Of a stretch of 10,214 nucleotides of DNA, positions 8,101-10,214 are shown piece by piece. Made by a program: the position numbers and the translations under genes. The stretch lies in the NCBI GenBank assembly GCA_003024985.2, contig PXIH01S0052512.1. One strand, given 5' to 3'. The notes beneath the pieces were generated by a model, which was given only the letters and a program-made list of their open reading frames with translations, was not told where the DNA came from and searched no databases. This stretch comes from Euperipatoides rowelli. Taxonomy: Eukaryota; Onychophora; Udeonychophora; Euonychophora; Peripatopsidae. Each line of letters opens with the position of its first letter. Within the stretch, counting starts at the first letter, position 1.

Positions 8101-10107
8101 TGACTCAATACCTCATTCAATACTTTTTGGAATAAAACACTGAAGTCGAAAGTGTTTGTCTTAGCCTTTCCATCTTTTACTTCGAAAATGAGGTGCTGAA
8201 ATGAAACATTCCTTTACTCCATCAACTAATTTTTATGTTGAAATATCCAATACTGAGGTCTAAAGTGCTGAATATTTTGGAACCTCACCCCAAATGGTTA
8301 ATAATGGGTTCCACCCTCAATTATAGATATTGTAATGGTTCAACAATCTAATTTTTCCTTCATACATCAATCATATCCTGACATCAGTTGAAGGAGGTTT
8401 CTTTTCATTATCATAAGAGGTGTGTTTCAATTTGCATGTGAATTCGAAATAATGCTTGCTTTTTCAAGTTTGTTTCGTTTTTGTCTTAAAGGGGTATGCA
8501 TTTTGTAAGCAATGTGATATTGCCTCTTGTAAATTTTTNTTTTTTTTTTTTAATTTTATTACACCGAAGGGATAAACCAAATTATTTACAATATTTACAA
8601 TGTATCGAATAACAATCTTCTGTACCGGATACAACAGTGATGTATTGTCCATATTTGGTCCAGTGTCTGTCATAAATCCAAATCAGCTAGAAAATTCTGA
8701 GGTTTTTAAATCTATAATTTAGAAAAAATTCCGGAGCCGTAGACGAGACACAAGGACACAAGACGAAAGAAAATTCTGTCATCCCTCAGCCCCGGAGCTG
8801 CTGCCCAGGGATCAAACCTGATTCCCTTATATGCACTAGCTCCGGCACCTCTGGACCATGGAGCTGTACTTTTGTAAAATATTGTGATAGGTATGTACAT
8901 CAATCCTCAACTTCTCCAGTATCCTTTAATCAGTCCTCTGTTTCCATCCATCACACTTAATGGCTTGCACCTAACATTTTTAACATTTCCAATCCTATTT
9001 ATTATGTCTCATACCAGATAAATATTTACCCTGTTTTTTTTTTTACTATGTACATCTTTAGAAGCCAAATTTTTATACAAGATAACTACTTACCTGTGTT
9101 GCAGTAGCCTACATTATTTACATCTTTAGAAATCAAATTAATGTTCTAACCATATAATTACTTAGTACTTACCCTGTTGCAATATGATTAGTGTCAAATA
9201 TTCACAAGGGATAAATACATTTCAACTGCTGCAGCGTAGTAATATTTGTATCTTTAGAAATCAAATGTTCATAATAGACAAATGATTAGCCTAACTTGAT
9301 GTGATGTAGGCCTAGATTACTATTTATTGAACTCGATTTAAGTTTATTTTATTTTTATTAATTATAGACTTAACACATGTTAACTACTGTTTATAAAAAT
9401 TATCTTGGTAAAAAAAAAATATTCTCTTTGACATTTCGCCATTATTTTCTATTTTTTTTATTTAAAAAAAAAGTAATTGCTTTTAAAGAATAAATTAATT
9501 GTTGTACTTACAAAATTTCCTTTATAATTTGTATAATTCGAGCCAAACTCTTCATACTCATCAGGTTGAATAATTCTACACTGGCATTCCATGGGAAGAG
9601 ATCTATTATGTAATGAAAAAATCCAAACAAATTTTTTGGTGAACTGACCCATAACTTAGATGAATCATTAAATAATTGGGGCCAGAATGAAATGACACCA
9701 CTTCCAGCAGGGTAATTTCTATCTTCGTATGTATTGATGTTTTCTATGGCTGAATGGATTTGATNGTCTGAAGGAAGAGATGTCTTACCATACGCTGCAG
9801 ATTCTAAAAGATTCGTTGTCACCCAGGCAGTTGCAAAAATATTGTTGTCATAACAAAATAAAAAATTGCGAAATAATGTATAAAAGGGGTTACCTAAAAC
9901 GTTAAGTCGTGCACTGCTCTCATATGCTCCGTAATCTCGTGCCCAGCTGAAAGGAGGTATATATGTAGTAACACTTTGAGATACCTGGTTTCTTTGCAAA
10001 ATTAGGAGAAGCTCCTGTATAGTATTTGTAGTATTGATAAAAGTTTGTGCACATGAACATTTGAAGAATGATAATAATAATACTGTAGTGAATAATAAGT
10101 TTGTCAT
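1963..10107 (-). CDS. Secreted protein gene, four exons, 3' end missing
   Basis: This is a spliced gene: join of 10107-9512, 7500-7307, 4893-4790 and 2127-1963 on the minus strand, 1059 nt, 353 residues, with no stop before the window edge. All three complete introns start with GT and end with AG, and phases match (2, 1, 0). Residues 1-20 form a signal peptide (hydrophobic LLFTTVLLLSFF, then C-S-C-A before Gln21), so the product should enter the secretory pathway. N-glycosylation sequons lie at Asn25, Asn147, Asn174, Asn289 and Asn343. No transmembrane segment follows the signal. Aromatic- and Asp-rich blocks recur: YDNNIFATAW (86-95), PGDFDD (209-214), IDTRTYF (270-276), NNVDV (319-323). I sense resemblance to uncharacterised secreted metazoan proteins with such blocks, possibly helical-barrel proteins, but cannot name a family or reaction. 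The gene model is well supported; the function is unknown. Confidence 0.85.
2222..2957. repeat. Large inverted repeat, arms about 290-310 bp
   Basis: The left arm (about 2222-2510) and the inverse of the right arm (about 2957-2650) align along their length with scattered changes and small gaps. Matching landmarks include TTGGCGCTAGTGAAG, GGGTGTGTCAT, TCTTCCAAT, CTTACCATTTT, CATTTATCCAAA, CATCCACTTCATGCTTGTTG and GGCCACAGGTTTGGT. The spacer is about 140 bp, with weak similarity continuing inward. No target duplication or known family signature was seen. It lies in intron 3, so the unspliced transcript could form a long hairpin. It may be two head-to-head copies of one repeat or a single fold-back transposon. 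Confidence 0.8.
3441..3470. repeat. 30-bp near-palindrome
   Basis: The centre TCACTGCAGTGA (3450-3461) is a perfect 12-bp palindrome. The flanks AATTAAGG and CCTCAATT extend the symmetry to 30 bp with few mismatches. It might be a protein-binding site, a cruciform or a transposon scar; nothing nearby decides. Confidence 0.55.
3561..3579. repeat. ATTCT microsatellite
   Basis: Three full ATTCT units plus a partial fourth, in intron 3. Confidence 0.8.
3723..4173. mobile_element. hAT-type non-autonomous element (MITE)
   Basis: Ends are inverted: CAGTGGCATAGCTA at 3723-3736 and the inverse of CAGTGGCGTAGCTA at 4160-4173, 13 of 14 matching. The flanks carry an 8-bp target duplication with one change, CACACAAT (3715-3722) and CACACAAC (4174-4181). 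CAGTG termini with 8-bp duplications are the signature of hAT transposons. At 451 bp, and with no transposase text, it must have moved using an enzyme encoded elsewhere. The inner sequence holds a G-run near 3841 and A+T-rich filler. Confidence 0.8.
4439..4555. repeat. A-rich low-complexity tract
   Basis: A T-run followed by AAT/AAAT-type simple sequence over more than 100 bp in intron 3. The minus-strand frame across it is composed almost wholly of Phe, Ile and Asn and is not a gene. Confidence 0.85.
4790..4893 (-). CDS. Exon 3: IDTRTYF block
   Basis: The acceptor TTTTACAG ends at 4894. Two bases finish Asp264, then 34 codons (265-298) end in Trp298 just before the donor GTAAGA (4789-4784). 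The text includes NAIDTRTYFYLHPFLEDC (268-285) and the sequon Asn289-Leu-Thr. This is a short exon of 104 nt. It is supported by both splice sites, by phase agreement on both sides, and by coding character unlike the A+T-rich intron around it. Confidence 0.85.
5088..5298. repeat. Nested fold-back structure
   Basis: Outer arms: TCCATTTTTCACTTTTTTCA (from 5102) continues into AGTTGCTGT and is matched in inverse by ACAGCAGCTTGAAAAAAGTG followed by AAAAATGGA (5264-5292), with one mismatch over about 29 bp. Inside is a perfect 12-bp stem, AAAATAAAGACA (5219-5230) with TGTCTTTATTTT (5239-5250), around an 8-nt loop. Just outside the left arm is a 12-bp palindrome, TAGAAGCTTCTA. It may be a small inverted-repeat element; no target duplication was identified. 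Confidence 0.6.
5704..5832 (+). CDS. Possible terminal exon, plus strand
   Basis: After an acceptor-like ACATTCTTCAG (ending 5703), 42 codons run to TGA at 5830-5832. The reading is rich in Gly, Asp and Cys (CGYVDGFNITFFDSGF early, GSGWIYAHD mid, CSCCNM at the end) and has a sequon N-I-T. This composition differs from chance frames in the surrounding A+T-rich DNA. No start codon, no matching upstream plus-strand exon and no nearby AATAAA were found. It could be the last exon of a nested gene, a decayed duplicate, part of a transposon, or chance. I do not recognise the protein. Confidence 0.25.
   Translation, partial: LESCGYVDGFNITFFDSGFSKVLTGSGWIYAHDQTKCSCCNM
5833..7306. other. Intron 2, right part: no gene seen
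   Basis: A+T-rich intron sequence. Apart from the TGTA microsatellite I find no exon, RNA gene or repeat boundary that I can defend. Open frames here (for example 6429-6175 minus) have Lys/Asn/Ile-rich composition expected of chance frames in such DNA. Confidence 0.6.
6526..6545. repeat. TGTA microsatellite
   Basis: Five tandem TGTA units after CTGTC, in intron 2. Likely length-variable between individuals. Confidence 0.85.
7307..7500 (-). CDS. Exon 2: PGDFDD block
   Basis: The acceptor is TTGTTATTTTAG ending at 7501. The first base completes codon 199 (Phe) left open by exon 1. The exon then reads 64 codons (200-263) and leaves one base. Visible blocks are SWFHLPGDFDDSFLRFGLGG (204-223) and LKKYAYRPFEK (253-263). 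The donor at 7306-7301 is GTTGTG, weak beyond the GT, but it is the position that gives the right phase for exon 3 (G plus AT makes Asp264). A reading that starts at an internal ATG near 7436 would miss the PGDFDD block and is not the real start. Confidence 0.85.
7620..8330 (-). pseudogene. Ty3/Gypsy-type reverse transcriptase remnant
   Basis: A decayed pol fragment reads on the minus strand over several frames. In order: palm motif A as FSTLDLSIGYFNIKI (8272-8228, with the catalytic Asp at 8260-8258), the YxDD-box equivalent FQDDVIVF (from 8073), a KTSIK-like segment with stops near 7930, then NFLAMINFYRKF (from 7868) and IKWSDEAELAFQTLKNKL (within 7763-7701), the thumb and connection typical of Gypsy elements. 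Text stops resembling RNase H near 7665. There are several stops and frame changes, including TGA and TAA soon after the DD box. No LTRs, protease or integrase are visible. It is a dead fragment inside intron 1, sense to the host gene. Confidence 0.85.
7624..7665. repeat. 21-bp tandem duplication
   Basis: Two adjacent 21-bp units (7624-7644, 7645-7665) match at 19 positions; both hold CTGTCTTAAT. They lie where the Gypsy remnant passes from connection into RNase H, and the duplication helps explain why recognisable protein text ends here. Confidence 0.7.
8534..8867 (-). mobile_element. tRNA-derived SINE, full-length copy
   Basis: On the minus strand a tRNA-like head carries a Pol III A box, TGGTCCAGAGG (8858-8848), and a B box, GGTTTGATCCC (8818-8808), 29 bp apart. 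An unrelated body follows. The 3' end reads CCTTCGGTGTAATAAAATT, then an A-rich tail (8551-8534, one N). Flanks carry a near-perfect direct repeat, CTTTTGTAAA (8869-8878) and CTCTTGTAAA (8524-8533), consistent with target-primed insertion by LINE machinery. About 334 bp. It would be mobilised in trans and encodes no protein. I cannot assign it to a named family. It lies in intron 1 in the sense orientation of the host gene. Confidence 0.8.
8808..8858 (-). promoter_or_regulatory. Internal Pol III promoter of the SINE
   Basis: A box TGGTCCAGAGG fits TRGYNNANNNG fully. B box GGTTTGATCCC differs from GGTTCGANNCC at one base. The 29-bp gap between them is normal for tRNA-type promoters. The copy may therefore still be transcribable. 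Confidence 0.7.
9010..9325. repeat. Diverged tandem array, about 65 bp units
   Basis: A 19-bp core (ATCTTTAGAAATCAAAT and variants) starts at 9052, 9120 and 9248. The spacings are 68 and 128 bp, the latter about two units. A decayed core (GATTAGTGTCAAAT) sits near 9184, where the missing unit should be. Between cores the text TTACCTGTTGCAGTAG recurs in altered form (9091, 9170, 9226), and TTTACCCTG near 9026 may be a partial first unit. The array lies in intron 1. Confidence 0.6.
9512..10107 (-). CDS. Exon 1: signal peptide and N-terminal region
   Basis: Encodes residues 1-198 plus two bases of codon 199. The start at 10107 is the only sensible one: an in-frame TAA lies 12 nt upstream and the signal peptide follows directly. 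After cleavage near residue 20 come a helical stretch (28-45), the block PPFSWARDYG (51-60), the block FCYDNNIFATAW (84-95), and the segment FWPQLFNDSSKLWVSSPKNL (141-160). The exon ends at a strong donor, GTAAGT, at 9511-9506; reading through would give a stop two codons later. Residue 115 is unresolved (N at 9765, codon NAT, so Asn, Asp, His or Tyr). The start context is weak, with C at -3 and A at +4. Confidence 0.88.
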
Positions 10108-10117
10108 TTGGATGCAT
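10105..10117 (-). promoter_or_regulatory. Overlapping upstream ATG at the start
   Basis: An ATG at 10117-10115 lies 10 nt before the gene's own ATG and in a different frame. It opens a 65-codon reading frame that overlaps the signal-peptide region. Both ATGs have weak flanking context. If the mRNA includes this position, scanning ribosomes could lose some initiation here. Whether it acts so is inference. Confidence 0.3.
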
Positions 10118-10180
10118 TAAATTAATTCGATTACAATAGAGGATTTGTATTATTATTTATGTTATGATGTTTTCCTATAC

Positions 10181-10196
10181 CTGTAATTAAAAATAA
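10181..10196 (-). other. Possible 3' splice site in the 5' UTR
   Basis: On the minus strand a T-rich run leads to AATTACAG and then GTATAGG, about 73 nt upstream of the start codon. This would suit the acceptor of a 5' UTR exon whose first, non-coding exon lies beyond the right edge. No TATA box or initiator could be assigned. A lone acceptor match in A+T-rich DNA is weak evidence. Confidence 0.25.
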
Positions 10197-10214
10197 ATTA
10201 TAGAAATAATATCA

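Noticed and set aside
8808-8858. Functional tRNA gene
   Set aside because: The A and B boxes are present, but no proper cloverleaf stems or acceptor pairing can be drawn and the sequence continues into a SINE body and A-tail.
8712-8903. Minus-strand frame of 63 codons
   Set aside because: It is the translation of the SINE head and body; SINEs do not encode proteins.
9458-9652. Minus-strand frame of 64 codons
   Set aside because: It overlaps exon 1 in another frame and runs through the strong donor into intron 1.
1-10214. CRISPR array, bacterial operon or prophage
   Set aside because: No regularly spaced identical repeats and no compact gene layout; the window is intron-rich eukaryotic DNA.

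Overview
The window looks like eukaryotic, probably invertebrate animal, nuclear DNA. It is strongly A+T-rich, its coding sequence is split by introns with GT-AG borders, and it holds SINE, Gypsy and hAT-type repeat debris. Five isolated N bases (1401, 2784, 3199, 8539, 9765) suggest a draft assembly. I cannot name the species.

The main content is one minus-strand gene for a secreted protein. It starts at 10107 and runs leftward through four coding exons: 10107-9512, 7500-7307, 4893-4790 and 2127-1963. It then continues past the left edge. Every junction has a GT donor and an AG acceptor, and the codon phases agree across all three complete introns (phases 2, 1 and 0). The spliced product is 353 residues so far, with a signal peptide, five N-glycosylation sequons and no stop. 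I do not recognise a characterised family. The motif-rich blocks (a P-G-D-F-D-D segment, an I-D-T-R-T-Y-F segment, an N-N-V-D-V segment) look conserved rather than random.

The introns carry the rest. Intron 1 (7501-9511) holds a diverged tandem array of about 65 bp units, a complete tRNA-derived SINE with A box, B box, A-tail and target-site duplication, and a broken Gypsy-type reverse transcriptase. Intron 2 (4894-7306) holds a TGTA microsatellite, a possible plus-strand terminal exon (5704-5832) and a nested fold-back structure (5088-5298). Intron 3 (2128-4789) holds an A-rich tract, a hAT-type non-autonomous element with 8-bp target duplication (3723-4173), a 30-bp near-palindrome and a large inverted repeat with arms of about 290-310 bp (2222-2957). 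The left end (1-1962) is intron 4, with no exon that I can defend.

There is no operon or bacterial-type system here. The notable points are the four-exon secreted-protein gene, the long intronic inverted repeats, which would fold into double-stranded RNA in the pre-mRNA, and the intact SINE copy.
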